Source: Acanthopleura granulata
Taxonomy: Eukaryota > Mollusca > Polyplacophora > Chitonida > Chitonidae
DNA: 64,000 nucleotides
Direction: 5' to 3'
NCBI GenBank assembly: GCA_016165875.1
Contig: JABBOT010000080.1
Location: 48,070,032 to 48,134,031 of the forward strand
The notes under the pieces are model-generated. The model saw nothing but the letters and a program-made list of their open reading frames with translations, did not search any database and had not been told where the DNA came from. The translations under genes and the position numbers were made by a program. Below, piece by piece: positions 50,201-62,500 of this stretch. Numbering within the stretch: position 1 is the first letter of the stretch; each line of letters begins with the position of its first letter.

Positions 50201-53200
50201 CCAATGCAATGATACCCTCTTCTTATGAGAAACAGAAACAGAACTACTGGTGGTGCAGCTAGAAAAATTTGGCCATCAATGAAATGTTTTTTCGGGCATA
50301 ACCCAACTGACCCACCACCAAATCCCTAATCTAAAGTTTTTATTTTTTATTTTCATATTTTTATTTTCCTCTCCACATTTCTTCAAAATTCCCATCTTCT
50401 GAGCCAGAACAACAATAAATTACCTGCCCTCTGATCATATTTTTTACTCTAATTGGGCTGGAATACACCCAGCAAAGAATTTCTAAGAATGGTCTTTAGT
50501 AATGCTCTTGGCTATGGCTGAAAAAGTCTGATTGTATTCAAATGCAGATTCCTTTTTCTTGCAGAGAAGACACCAAAGATGACGTGTTTGTCCATCAGGT
50601 GAGGACTCAGCTTTACTTACATCATCCAGTCATTGAATCTTATCACATATGTAAATGTTTCATTTAAGATTAATTTTGTTTCATTTGAATAAAGTCTGTT
50701 CACATAGTTGTTTTCGTATTGAATCCACACTGGTGTGACTTTGTTTTTCAGACCGCCATCATCAAGAACAATCCTCGCAAATATCTGAGGAGTCTGGGTG
50801 ATGGTGAAACAGTCGAATTTGACGTTGTTGAAGGCGAAAAGGTGGGTTAGGTTTTGTTAATTATTTACAGAGTATCAACATAGTGTAGGACAAAATGCCA
50901 TCTCAGAATGACCATATCCAACCCTTTCGTAATGTAAATTACATACTGGTTCCATTTTGCAGGTAGTCTGTTTGAATCTAGTTACATGACGGTTGGAAAT
51001 CCTCGGCGTTTGGTGCAAAGGTCCGTCTAATGGCTTGAGTTTGATATGAAGTCAAGCATGTCAAAATTGTAAAGTCCAAGACAGCAGCAAATTCAAGTCC
51101 TGTAATTATTTGAGCTTGTCCTAAATATTTGATTGGATTTGCACCACCCCAATATTTTGCCAAAAATCTCTGGTATAGTGTCTGCAAGGAAAAACTGTTG
51201 TTGTCAGGGAAATGAAGCCGCCAACGTCACGGGACCTGAGGGTGCCAATGTTCAGGGTAGCAAGTACGCGGCAGATCGGCGTCGGTTCAGGAGGCGCTGG
51301 TACCCACGAGGAGGCAGGGGTGGAGGTCGCGGAGGTCGCAGTGGACAGGTGAGCATGCGGCCATCTTGGTGAACTGCTGCTGGTAGCACAATGTATTGGG
51401 ATCAACACAAGTCACCATCAGATTTAGAATATCAAGTGACCTATATGTCTGTGGAATATTGCCAGTGGTTTACAAGTACATGTAGTCAGGTCTGGATATT
51501 GGGATCTGTTTTGAACAGTTGACAAATGAATTGTATGTGAATGGCTTCAGCAGTAAAGAAGGGGTAGGATTGAAGGTTTAAGACCTTCGTTTTAATGTTG
51601 TGTAACTCTACAGCTGAACCTTGTTCTGAAATCTCTGCCCCTTCAAAAATTGAAGTAAAGGTGAGAAAAAAGCATCTTTTATCTTGATCTTTCACTCCCT
51701 CTGCAGAGGTCTTGTTTAGATCAATCAGTAGCAAGCTTAGGCAGCTGCAGTTGACTTTATGGCATATGTGACATCGTGCCTTATTGTTGGATGTAAGTCT
51801 AAAAGTTATACATGTATAAATGTGATATCCTATCACTGAGCTCAGGAGCTCTTTTGATGTCATGTCTGGCCAAATGTTATCACAGAACTAACACCTCTAA
51901 AACTTGTGAAAGGGTGCCTCTGTGGCCGAGGGGGTTAGTACGTTAGTGCAGCATAAGGACCCTGGAGCTTCAAACCAGTGGGGTCGCTGTGAGTTCAAGC
52001 ACAGCTCACGGTGGCGTCCTCTCTGACCATACGTGGGAAGGTCCGACACCTACCTATGGATGGTCATGGGTTTCCTTTGGGCTTTTTCCAGTTTCCGGTT
52101 TCCTCCCGTGATAATCGCTAGCTGCCGTCAAAGAAGTGAAATATTAATGAGTGCAGTGTAAAACACCAGTCAAATAATAATGTGAAACACTGAAGGAAAT
52201 CCTGATTTTTCACCTTTACATAAATCATATGTGAGAAGGCATACCTACCAAGTAAACAAGTTTAAATCCTTTTATTTGTGGAAACATCATGGCACAATGT
52301 TATTGGGGGAAGTAAACATACCTGCCGGTATAATGAATGACACTCAGTGTTTGAAAGGTCATCTCTTTTGCATCTGTACGTTGGCACACGGCCCGTACTT
52401 TACAGCGGGGTAAAATGATTACTTATGAAGGAAAACCTCCCTACAAAGTATATACAGAAACTCCAAAAATGTTTACTGGGATTGGAAGGATTTATAGAAG
52501 CTCGTGTTCCCAGAAAAAAATACATATCTTTCCTGAGCTGTTCACGTTGTGGCTGGTGACAGGAAATGACAAACAGGTTGCTTTGTTTTGTTGATTGCTT
52601 GAAATCCTTTCAGAGTGAGGATGATGATGATGAGAAAGATGAGGCTGCTGGTGACAATGAACAGAGAGCCCCACGACGTCGGCCATACTGGCGCAGCCGC
52701 GGCTACTACCGCGGCCAATCTCGCAGAGGTCCTCCACGGGGCAATCGGGACAGCCAGGGGGAGGAGGGCGATGATCAGCAGGTTCAGGGCCAAGACCAAG
52801 GACCACCTCGCCGAGGTGGCAGACGTCGACCGAATTATCAGCGCTACTACGGCCGTCCAAGGCGCTTCCAGGGGGGCGGAGGCTACCAAAATCAGGGCAA
52901 CTACAACGGCCCGCCACGGGGAGGGGGACAGGAGGGGGGACCACCCCGACGGCGAAGACCCCGCAATTACAATCGTAAACGAAAGGTTAGCAGAAGGCCA
53001 AATAGACACTGTCATAGCTTCTGAAACCTGTTTTTAAACCAGTATTAAGTGACTGAAAGAAAAATTAAATTCTACCAGGACTGTGCTACAGATGCTGGGA
53101 ATTCGAATTCCTGACAACTGTGTAAATAAAGCATATATGTGGCATTAAAGCAAAGTGTTTTTTTTTTTGTTTTTTTTTTTTTTTTAGGAAGGTGAAAATG

Positions 53201-53310
53201 AAGATGGTGAGAAGAAAGAGGATACCTCGCAGGATGGAGGTGAAACCAAAGCCGAGAAAGTCCCAGCTGAATCTGCTCCAGCAGCTGAGAACACTTCGAC
53301 AGAAGATTAA
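47227..53310 (+). CDS. YBX1: Y-box binding cold-shock-domain protein, 7 exons, 294 aa
   Basis: Exons 47227-47287, 47548-47611, 50565-50598, 50752-50841, 51208-51348, 52614-52985 and 53188-53310 join in phase (1,2,0,0,0,0) to 294 codons plus TAA. Residues 1-22 are a short acidic/lysine N-terminus. The cold-shock domain is about 23-93, with RNP1 'GYGFI' (36-40, after W30-F-N) and RNP2 'VFVHQ' (49-53). The C-terminal half is the typical chain of alternating basic/aromatic ([33 protein letters not shown]) and acidic patches. The last exon is a Glu-rich tail. The protein binds mRNA and single-stranded DNA, packages mRNPs and regulates translation and transcription. Exon 3 is only 34 nt, as in other animal Y-box genes. 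The symbol marks the family; YBX1, 2 and 3 cannot be told apart here. Introns 2 and 5 each carry a SINE. Confidence 0.96.
48865..49015. repeat. ~70-bp tandem duplication in Y-box intron 2
   Basis: 'attaccatatacatgtctcc' and 'attaccaaatacatatctcc' head two diverged copies of about 70 bp, each also containing 'ctgatactattac' or 'ctcatactatcat'. Confidence 0.65.
49197..49500 (+). repeat. tRNA-derived SINE, full-length-like
   Basis: The head 'cttggtggcctggtggttag' 'agcgtccgcct' resembles a tRNA with an A box, and 'atccaggtttaagatc' stands in for the B box. A body starting 'gctcagcactga' is shared with 54261-54400. It is not a functional tRNA gene: the B box is degraded and the 3' half cannot fold as a tRNA. 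Confidence 0.7.
51906..52180 (+). repeat. tRNA-derived SINE with shared tail
   Basis: The head 'tgcctctgtggccgaggggg' with a B-box-like 'gtgagttcaag' is followed by 'tacgtgggaaggtccgacac', 'ccggtttcctcccg' and the tail 'gtgaaatattaatgagtgca' + 'gtgtaaaacaccagtcaaat'. Same tail family as 45955-46125; in Y-box intron 5. Confidence 0.8.
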
Positions 53311-53983
53311 TTTAATTTTAGCCTGTCTCCCCAGTTTCTCCTCCAATAAGCTGTTGGCCTGGCCCCGTTGGACAGCCCTGTCACAAACTGATGAAACACC
53401 AATGAAATACAGTAACAATAGACCGTGAGGTTGATTTTTGGAGATTTTTTTTGACAACGTTCCAGATGAAAATTTCAAATACCATCCTAGTGTTGGCCTC
53501 TTGGTGGAATGACTGGACAAAGTAGCGAACTGACGGACGTACAGAAACATGTCTTATTAAACTATGCATTCTGGACTTGGCGTACTACATCAGTCAGTCC
53601 ACGTTCCACGTACTGCCACTAAAAAAAAGTAAAACAAAAAAATGAGTAAATTTTCATGAAGTATGTCACAAGTATTTGTCCAATGCTGCTTATTTTTGCA
53701 CTACTGCCTCCACTTATTTTTGCAGTTTAAATGTAATGTGGCAATTTTTAAATCTTAGTAAGCAACACCCAGTTTTTTGCCTAATTGATTTTTAGAGTTT
53801 TGTGTGAACTCTAAGATTCTTTCAGTTGCTGGCGATGGAATCAAAGCTGGAAGAGTTTTGTAGAACATTTTGGCATGCCCTTTTATGTTTTTCACCAGTA
53901 AAACTTTGGTAAAGTTGAACTGCTGTGCAAAAGAGCAATGTTATAGCTCAGATTATCAACAATTTGTTTGAGCATTTGCATTG

Positions 53984-53989
53984 AATAAA
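53984..53989 (+). terminator. Poly(A) signal of the Y-box gene
   Basis: AATAAA about 675 bp after the stop codon, followed by a TG/T-rich stretch ('cttgttgttttgtt'), which fits a cleavage region. Confidence 0.65.
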
Positions 53990-54255
53990 TCATCTTGACA
54001 ATCTTGTTGTTTTGTTAAGTATTCTTTAATGAAAGCTTCGTACTTGATTATATTGTAACTAATTATCCATTTCCATGCCAAGACTGGAAGGTATTTGCTG
54101 CAGACATTGCATTCTCCATTAAACCAGCATAACACAGGTCACGAGAATGGAGGATAGAATGAGGACGAATTGTCTGCTCGGTAGCGTCTACTGAGCATGG
54201 TCGGTTTTCATTAGCTGTTCAGCTACGAGTTTCTATTCGCAAGAAATCCTCGCTT

Positions 54256-54400
54256 TTGTGCTCAGCACTGAGGTCAGGTCAAGCAAACTGGGCTGGTCTG
54301 CCTGTCATCTGTATAATGTGACCGGCCATGTGTAGTTTGAGGTGTCTTTGGCTTGATGTTTTAGTGTCGCAGCACTTGCACATGGACTAGCCTTCACACC
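54256..54400 (+). repeat. 5'-truncated SINE
   Basis: Shares 'gctcagcactga', 'ctggtctgcc', 'ttgatgtttt' and 'catggact' in order with 49328-49475 but lacks the tRNA head. Confidence 0.65.
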
Positions 54401-54408
54401 TATCACCA

Positions 54409-54630
54409 GGGGTCCTTTTCACACAGCGATTTTGAGCTTTAGCCTAAAATTGTAAATTAAATTATACCATAAAATACATGCATCACATCAGTTAAATTTT
54501 GACTGCTGGTTCTATGTAGCCATAGGGCGATTTCAGCCAATTTGGAGCATCCAGCATCAAATCTTTTGTTTTCTAAGAATTCATTTCAGTTTCGGGCTTT
54601 AGCTCAAAATCGCTTTGTGAAACCGGCTCC
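54409..54630. repeat. MITE-like element, 222 bp, ~40-bp inverted termini
   Basis: The left end (GGGGTCC, 'cagcgattttgagctttagc') is the imperfect reverse complement of the right end ('gctttagctcaaaatcgctt', 'tgtgaaaccggctcc'). ATCAC at 54402-54406 and again at 54631-54635 may be the flanking target duplication. Non-coding. Confidence 0.75.
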
Positions 54631-54951
54631 ATCACACCATCCTTAACGAGAGGATAATTTCTGGATTACAACTAGCGTGCTATCACTCCTACAACTAGCG
54701 TATTCCAGAAACTCTGAGCTGATAACGCGCCTGAAGAAATGGAGGGTCGTCGGAGTGTCAATCTAGGTGTGCCTATCACCCTCCTGGTCTTCTGCATGCA
54801 AAGAGTGTGATAATCACGCCTTAAAAACAAAGGCCTGCCTCTGAGGCATAGACAAAGGGGCGGTCGGGCGTGTGGGATACAAAATGAGCTAAAAACGGTG
54901 TTCTTTATCCCAGTATGAACGAGAACGCGGTGTATATTACAGAATATCCCC

Positions 54952-55065
54952 GGGGTCCGTTATACAAAGAGTGGAGCTTCTGTCAAACGTGACTGCCATG
55001 ACCACAGATGTTACCATGGTGGTAACGTTTGACGAAACGTTACACCCGCTTTGTAAAACGAACCC
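54952..55065. repeat. MITE-like inverted repeat, ~114 bp
   Basis: Ends 'ggggtccgttatacaaagag' and 'cccgctttgtaaaacgaacc' are imperfect reverse complements. An inner pair, GTCAAACGT / ACGTTTGAC, and a central palindrome around 'gttaccatggtggtaac' extend the pairing. It shares the GGGGTCC end with 54409-54630. Confidence 0.7.
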
Positions 55066-57690
55066 AGCGGCAAAGTCTGGTTAATATCCGATGCGTTAGC
55101 GACGTAGAGGTCTCACTTATATTTGTCAATTACATATGATTTAAAAAAAACCTCGGATCTTTTTTTTTCTTGGATGCTATGCAACGAGGGATAATCTAGC
55201 ACAACACGCACGTTGTAGAGCCCGAGGATGTGCATGATTTGTCAAGGACGGTTTCAGTTATACAAATGACATGTATAGTTTCACAGAAGCATCAATATTT
55301 TCGCAAAGGCAAGAGGACCATGGATAATAAGGGACCTAGCATTGTAGTCCGACACGATCTTCGTCTGTATGCACATTTATTATACCGACAGATATTGCAT
55401 ACAGATATCAGACCAAAGACTACATTTTCCGTGGAAGGCGGCTGGCGGCCGCTTTGTCGCTAGGGTACTCCCTCGTTTTTATCGCCTGGATCTCCAAACC
55501 CACACATTCTTCACACAACATTTGCTTAGTTGTGTTCCTTGATAATTTGACATAACACTGGTGTATAAGATACGCATATATACGCGTGTTGATACTCCAA
55601 AACGACCACAAATCTCTTTTTCACTTCTCAACATAGATAATCAGAGTATCACCTACTTCCCACACACGAAACTAGCCAATGTGACGCGTAGGGTCAAAGC
55701 TATACCGAGTCTAACAATAATGGAGGGGAGGAAGGTGCGGTATTCAGTCAACAGTACACTAAAGGCATCGGACTGTTTCAGTATTGAACAAATTTCGGTT
55801 GCTTCGGTTTAATGTGAATTAAATACGTTTTATGCAAAATTTCATTTGCTCAGTGGCTCGCAGGAAAATGCACTTGATGAGACTATTGACGGCTCTGATC
55901 AGTGATTATATCATCGAGTAGTAGGTAATGGCATTGAACCCACACGTCACGTTTGGCTTTGCAAAACGAGACTTGCAAAGGGGGCAATGCCCTTGGCTGT
56001 TTGTGTTGACAGATGCGTGAGAAGTGAAAAAGAAATTTGTAGCCGTTTTACAGTATCAATGCTTGCTCATCAATGCGTGGGCCTATATTATACCCCAGTG
56101 TGCAGGCCAGTTATCATGGCACAAAGCCTTGCAAACGTTATGTGAAAAAGATCTGTGGTTTTGGAGATCTAGGCAATAGAAGTGTGAGGGAGCACCCCAG
56201 CGGCCAATCGGTCGCCACAGAGTTCCCGCTTGTATGGGCCTTTTCGGACTGGCGTTTGAATGAGGCACCTGTCAGTATATTTGCATATAGACGCAGATCG
56301 TGTGGGACTAAACATTTATGAACAATTTAATTAAAACGTTTGGGAATACCGCATTTAAATGGACCACCTACTGCTATAAGCTGAATCGGCATTGTATAAG
56401 TCTCCCCAGATCACTCTAGTTTTGGACGAGACGCCAAACAACAACAGCATTGTTAACCTCCGTGAAATCACGGTAGTTCGCGTCTGTTGACATCTGGTGA
56501 AGACAAGAGTGTAATGTCACTGACAGATTACCGTCCGACACAAAATTATGCCAGTATTCCGCCACATAGCTGTATTTAATTCATTCTGAGGTTGACCACC
56601 GAATTGTCGTAAATAGCCAACAGGTATGCCGACATATGGAATTAAGCGAAGACACCATAATTTCAGTGATTCGCAAACAACGTTTAATATTTGACTATCA
56701 AACACTCATACTTCAGCAATTATCAGCTATTTTCTGTATATCTGTATTTGCAATATAAAGCGTTCAGTCAATCCTTTCTCTCCTTGCAGTTTAAAGGAAA
56801 ATCCTTGGTTTGGTCTGGGACGAACATAACACCTGTTATATTCGTTTAGTTTTGGTGGAATCAAAGCAAAAATATTGTCCAAGGTGTTTAATCAAGGACT
56901 TTTAAGTGCATGTGCCAATGAGAACCGAGGGAAAACTGCCTGATTGACAGGCATATAGCAAAAGCGTTAAAATATAGACTACCAGCTTTCAGACCTTGTG
57001 TATGCTACCCAAGTGGAAACATGATTATTGTTTGCAGATTCATACACCAAGGTAATTTAGACTTCACCTGTCATCTTTCAGAGGAACGTAGTGTGGTAGA
57101 GACTGGAATATATTTCTGTGTATTGTCTTCAGTTATGTAGAGGTACGGCTGATGTCCGAGGAGTTGTGTACCTAGTTTATACATTTATATACTAAGGATA
57201 CATTAATCTGCAGCACTTGTCTCTTATTTTCTATGTTGGGAACAACTTCGCCCCACTTCAATTAACCTGTCATTCATTTCTTTTAAAAATACTATAACGT
57301 AACAAATTTACATGGTAATTCCTACCCAACATGAGCATCCCTTTTTACTGCATTCATCATAATGTTCTTCCTGCCTCCAAGGTTGGGAAAGTTTGAGCTC
57401 TTTCCCAAGCACTATTCCTCATCCTGTTTATATATGAATACCTGACATACCACTGCTGCGATGGCGTTAGTCCTCTTCGAATTCAATACGACTCTGTGTT
57501 CCGACAATGAAAAGTTTCTAACCAATGTGGTGGGCCATTTGGATTTAATCGCAAATTACACTGTTTTCAAAAACAAAAGATTTCATTGGTTTGAAGCAGT
57601 GGCGTTGCGCCATGACTAAAGAAAAGGCTTATGGGGATTGATTCCTTAGCTTTCGGCTCTACTCCAGCACCAAATTTCTGATGGTTTGGG
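55066..57690. other. Intergenic stretch, nothing recognised
   Basis: Only short open frames (up to 83 codons at 55561-55812). No exon with good borders and no RNA gene was seen. Confidence 0.45.
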
Positions 57691-57699
57691 CCATATTCT

Positions 57700-57930
57700 G
57701 AGCGCATTCTGATCTTAATGAGAGGTACAGGTAGTCTTCACCAGGCCTCCAAGCCATGGATATATTATTCTGAGTCAGAACAGAGAGTCACAATGCATAG
57801 GACTACAGGGCGACTGCATCGTATAAACGGGAGGTCCAGAGTTCAATCCCGCAACCGAGTCACTCCCAAAATTTTAACAAGGTACAACCTTGCTTGGGTT
57901 TAGCCTAACAGGTATGCTACCAAGTAATGG
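57700..57930 (+). repeat. Possible tRNA-derived SINE
   Basis: A tRNA-like part with 'ggactacagggcgactgcat' and a B-box-like 'ggtccagagttcaatcccgc'. Body and tail are not clearly matched elsewhere in the window. Confidence 0.35.
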
Positions 57931-57999
57931 TAGGCCCAATGTCAGTATAGTGTGTGACTTATTGAATCAAAATATCAAAATTATTTGATATTTTCAAAA

Positions 58000-59530
58000 T
58001 GGTCAGTGGAAGGCAATTTTCTTACAAAACTTCTGTCACTGTATCGCGATTGTTTTCTCCTGAGGTGTACAGTGCACATAACAAATTCAAAGGAAGTCAT
58101 TTAGGTTGGTTTTGAGAAGAAATCATCTCAAGGGTTTCATCAAATTCAAATGTGGCTACCCTGTCACATGACCCATGAAGTATCGTATCATAAAGGTTGA
58201 ACCCGTGATCTTCCGGTTTTCACTGTATCTGTCCCTGACATCCATATTTTATCACTGGACAGTGGTATAAGAAAGTGGAAAATAAGTGACCCAGAAGCTT
58301 TTAATAACTTTACAAATAAAATTGCAAATCAGAGATTAATAAAACCTTTGAAAATTATTTTCGCAGCCATCAAGACGTGTGTCCATATTTTATTAACAAG
58401 CACATAAATATAATATAGAAAACAGCAAATACAACATTTAAAATCATACATCACTTTTCTTAACAATCACAATCTACTAAAACTTATCACATGCATTGAC
58501 AATACTCCACAATGGAATGTTGAACATTTATTATTACTTATTTTTATACATATCATGAGAGTCAAACACATCAAAGCATTTACCTGCCAAGCGGAGAAAC
58601 CCCGACTGATGTATTTTTACCTTCATACTAAATTGAAAATATTTCCACGTAGAGCAGCAAAAGCTTTGTACATGTCAGAAAAAACATTCGAAAACAGCTT
58701 ACATGCCTTTCTAATAGAATTCATCTTGCTTCTCTTAAATCATAAATTACCAATATCAAAAATGATTACAGTCAAACAACTTAGTGACCTCTTTCCATAA
58801 CTGTGTGTAAAAATAAACAATTCCTAAAAAAATCACATCCCAGTTTATCAGGGGCTAATAAAGTTTTAAAAACTTTAAAGTATCATAATAATAAATAATG
58901 CATATGTGTTTATCACCTTATCAAAGCATAAACAGTATTTCACATAATATCACAGTTAGGATTTCTGGGCATACTTTAACATGGAAATCTTGAGCAAGCA
59001 CAACAGATCAGGAATGTTAAAATTTTAAACTGTGCATTTTTATAAAATATATGAAACAACATTTGACATGCATATTCAATATGCTAAGAACCAAGATGGA
59101 GGTGTTGATGGATGAATTTGCAAACATGTTTGTTGACAATCGATATGCTAATGTATAATTGTATGATTCAGTATCATGTGTAGTGCTGTAAAAATGTTTG
59201 ACCTTGTATATTCTAAAATATTATTGCCTGATGGAATGGTATATGTATTATTGCAACATGTTGGACCTTGCATATGCTAATTTGTTAACAGAAGCACAAG
59301 TGAAATGTATCAGCAAAAATTGACATGTACTTATTTCTTTGTTGTTTTAATGCCATACTCAAGAATTTTTCCCAAACACAATGGTTGTTATTCAGTGTAT
59401 ATGAGTGGAATAAACTGGAGTAAACCACCGACATTGAGACACTGACGAGCTTTCCTACATGTCACCTAGACATCTGAACCCTTGTGACCTTTCACATGAC
59501 TGACCCTAGGGATTATATCTTACATGCCCT
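58000..59530. other. AT-rich stretch, possible 3' end of the membrane-protein gene
   Basis: Very AT-rich with several minus-strand AATAAA hexamers near 58.4-58.5 kb. It could be the 3' UTR of the minus-strand gene that follows, but I could not place the stop codon. Confidence 0.35.
59339..59470 (-). repeat. Diverged SINE (minus orientation)
   Basis: 'gttttaatgccatactcaag' + 'aatttttccc' and 'ggagtaaaccaccgacattg' match the minus-strand form of the shared SINE tail and body. Confidence 0.5.
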
Positions 59531-59533
59531 TAC

Positions 59534-62500
59534 CTGATGTAAATTGGGATTGTCGGAGGCACAGTGTATAGGATTCTGCAAACAAAGCAAATTCCCATTC
59601 TTGTGTCTTATGTAGTAACATGATCTGCTACACATGTGGCTTCCCTAAACCATTTGATTTACAAGCCTTTGTAGCTCTGTCAAATTCCACCAGTGAATAA
59701 GTTCTATTTTCACATCTTTGTAGATGTATGGCTTTCCACCCATGCCAAACACTACTTCATTTTCACATCATTATAGTCATATGATCTAACTTCTACACAT
59801 GCCAAAGATAATGACAACATTTCTCTGGTTCATAGCAGATCCCTGTTTTCTCTTTGCGATTCAGAATCAAACCGTTACAAATCTCATCCAAAATCCAACA
59901 TGGTATCAGGAAAACAAAATACACTGTAAAAGAAACGGGAGAAAAAAAAAAAGAAAGAGACCATTACATATATTTATTTGGTTGATGTGTTCAGTAATTA
60001 ACAAGATTAACCATTTGAGGTTACTACTGGAGGCAACCTTCAAAGGTAACCATTAGATGATACCATCAGATATTACCAGCAGAGGTAACATTAATGGTTA
60101 CCATAAGAAACCATCATACGTAAGCATCACAGGTTACCATTAGAGTCAACCATCAAAGGTTACCGTGCTTCAGAGATTAACATGAAGTAGCCATTTGGTG
60201 CAACCATCGGAGATTACCATCAGAGTTAATCATGGTTGATACCCGTTTATCAGTGGTTACAATGATCAAAACAAACCATTACATCTTCTGCTCGAAACTG
60301 TTTTTTTTTTTCCTTTTTTCCCCACAAAGGAATACACTTGTTGTAGTTCTGTTCGAAGACAATTGCTTTCCCTGCTTGCTAACTAAACAAGTTAATGCCA
60401 TGAGATGTTTTAGAGAGGAATAGCCTTGAGTTTTGTTGACACTTCAGCACCCTACTATTATCTCCTCTAGAATCACAATCACAACAAAGCAAGCCCTGGA
60501 ATGAACAAAGAGACAACTCACCTGTGCACATCATTGTGAGCACGGTAAGAGCCAGAGACCAGTTATACAATACTTCTGCAAATATATTCTGAAAGAGAGA
60601 TTTATAAAGCATAGCAACCATACGTGCCAAACTACTTCAGATGAAAGAGCTTATTATATTCCCAAATACAGTACACTTTTCACAAATTACAAGGCATCTG
60701 CCGAGAAGCATTTCTCAACAGTAGTTTCAATCTTCTTTGCAGAGATCAAGCATATACATGCCCTTACAATAAATTATAACATGCATGTCCAAGCAGGAAA
60801 TGGAACTTGGGCACATGAGGTGGTAAATCATCAGAAATAGCTGAACTTGGTGGACAATTCTGAGGGGGATGAACGCACTTCTTAATAACACATATGGGTA
60901 TGGCTATCTGTATATGTACTTACACACTGTAGTGCACTGAACGTCATGGCACTGTGTATCAGGCCTATGATAAAGCAGATCCCACCAAACACATGGAAAG
61001 CTATTTTAACTTCTTTTGGGACAGGGTCCATGATGGTGAACAGAAATGTAAAACCTGAAATGTACACAATGTCTACACTGACAGTGCAGGTGAGTTTTGA
61101 GTACCAGTAATTATAAGCCTGGGACCTGGAATGAGGCCTGAGTACCAGTCCTTTAGGAAGGGAGGCCAATCTTGTAACCCATGGAATGAATGAATGATCT
61201 TGGCTTGATGCCACATTGGTAATATCTCAGCCATATCAAGTAACCCATGGAAAGTTGGTAACTAAGCATACTTGAATAATGATACCAGCTATGGTTATTG
61301 GTGATTGCTTGTCTGGTAACATGGTGATATCACTGAATGGTACTATTATTTTTAAGTCGGTAGAGTCGGTATCAATGCTAATTTAACTTTAATGTTCAAA
61401 AACATACATATTATTGCTATTTTCTGTGCTTTACCTTTTCCAATCAACTATGCATAAAATGTCACTTGACAACTTTTAACTTTTTGATCTGAACAATTCA
61501 CCAAATATTTTAGAGGTCGACTCAGCAAGGTACAATAGACCAAATAAACCTGACAGGATGTGCTCCTTACACAGGATTTCAACTTACCAAACATTGCAAA
61601 TGTAAGCACTATAGATACAACTAACATTGCATAAAGTGGCTGATCACAGTATCTGGTCGACTCTGGTTTAACAAAGGCATAGAACTGGGGTACAAGAAGA
61701 AGGCCTGTTGCGATCCATATCAGAATCCTTCTGAAAATGAAATGATCACCAGTACACTCAGACAATCATTACAGACATTTATTCTGAACAGCAGAATGCA
61801 TGCATATACAGTGTATAAAGAAGCTGGACAATGCATTGACTGACATGAACGTGTACCATGCCAATGTATGAGATGCTCAATGTTCAGGAAAACATTATCA
61901 TCATATTACTTCAGGCCTGTAACTTTGCTGATGTTTTACCAATAATTAGGCCTTAATTATGATCCCACTTCAGTATGAACAAGGAAAGGGATTGAGGTAT
62001 TTGTATTGACCAATCAGTCAATTTGTATTGACCAATCAGTCACTGCAGTGTGGTCAGAAATTCTTTGCATGATAAGAAAACAGAAGAAAGCTGTCATCAA
62101 CCTTCTGGATGTTTCTGGGCGTATTATTAGTATTGTAAAGTAAAAAGGTGTATTTGGTATTAGTATATATGCTATCACTAAGTATAACTATAGTTATATA
62201 GTCTATGATCTGATCAACTTGTCTAAGACTGAATACATACAAACTTGTACGTAGTCCAAACAGTTATGACCACAGTTTTCACATAGGAAGGTTAATTTTG
62301 TATTTAAGAACAATGAATCAATGTTTTCATTTTGAAAATGACAATGCCAATCTATAGTTCATTTTATGTTCCAACTTCTTTCCAATGATCAATTTGCAGA
62401 TTTCATGGTCTCAACTAGCATGATGTAGAATTAAGTTTACATAAAAAGCAGTTTTTTATGCTATGGCCGGAGGACAAACCCACATGGGAAGAAAAACCGG

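Noticed and set aside
51486..51863. 125-codon minus-strand frame in a Y-box intron
   Set aside because: No similarity recognised, no exon borders, and it is intronic.
52492..53015. 150- and 157-codon minus-strand frames
   Set aside because: Antisense shadows of the GC-rich Arg/Gly exon of the Y-box gene.
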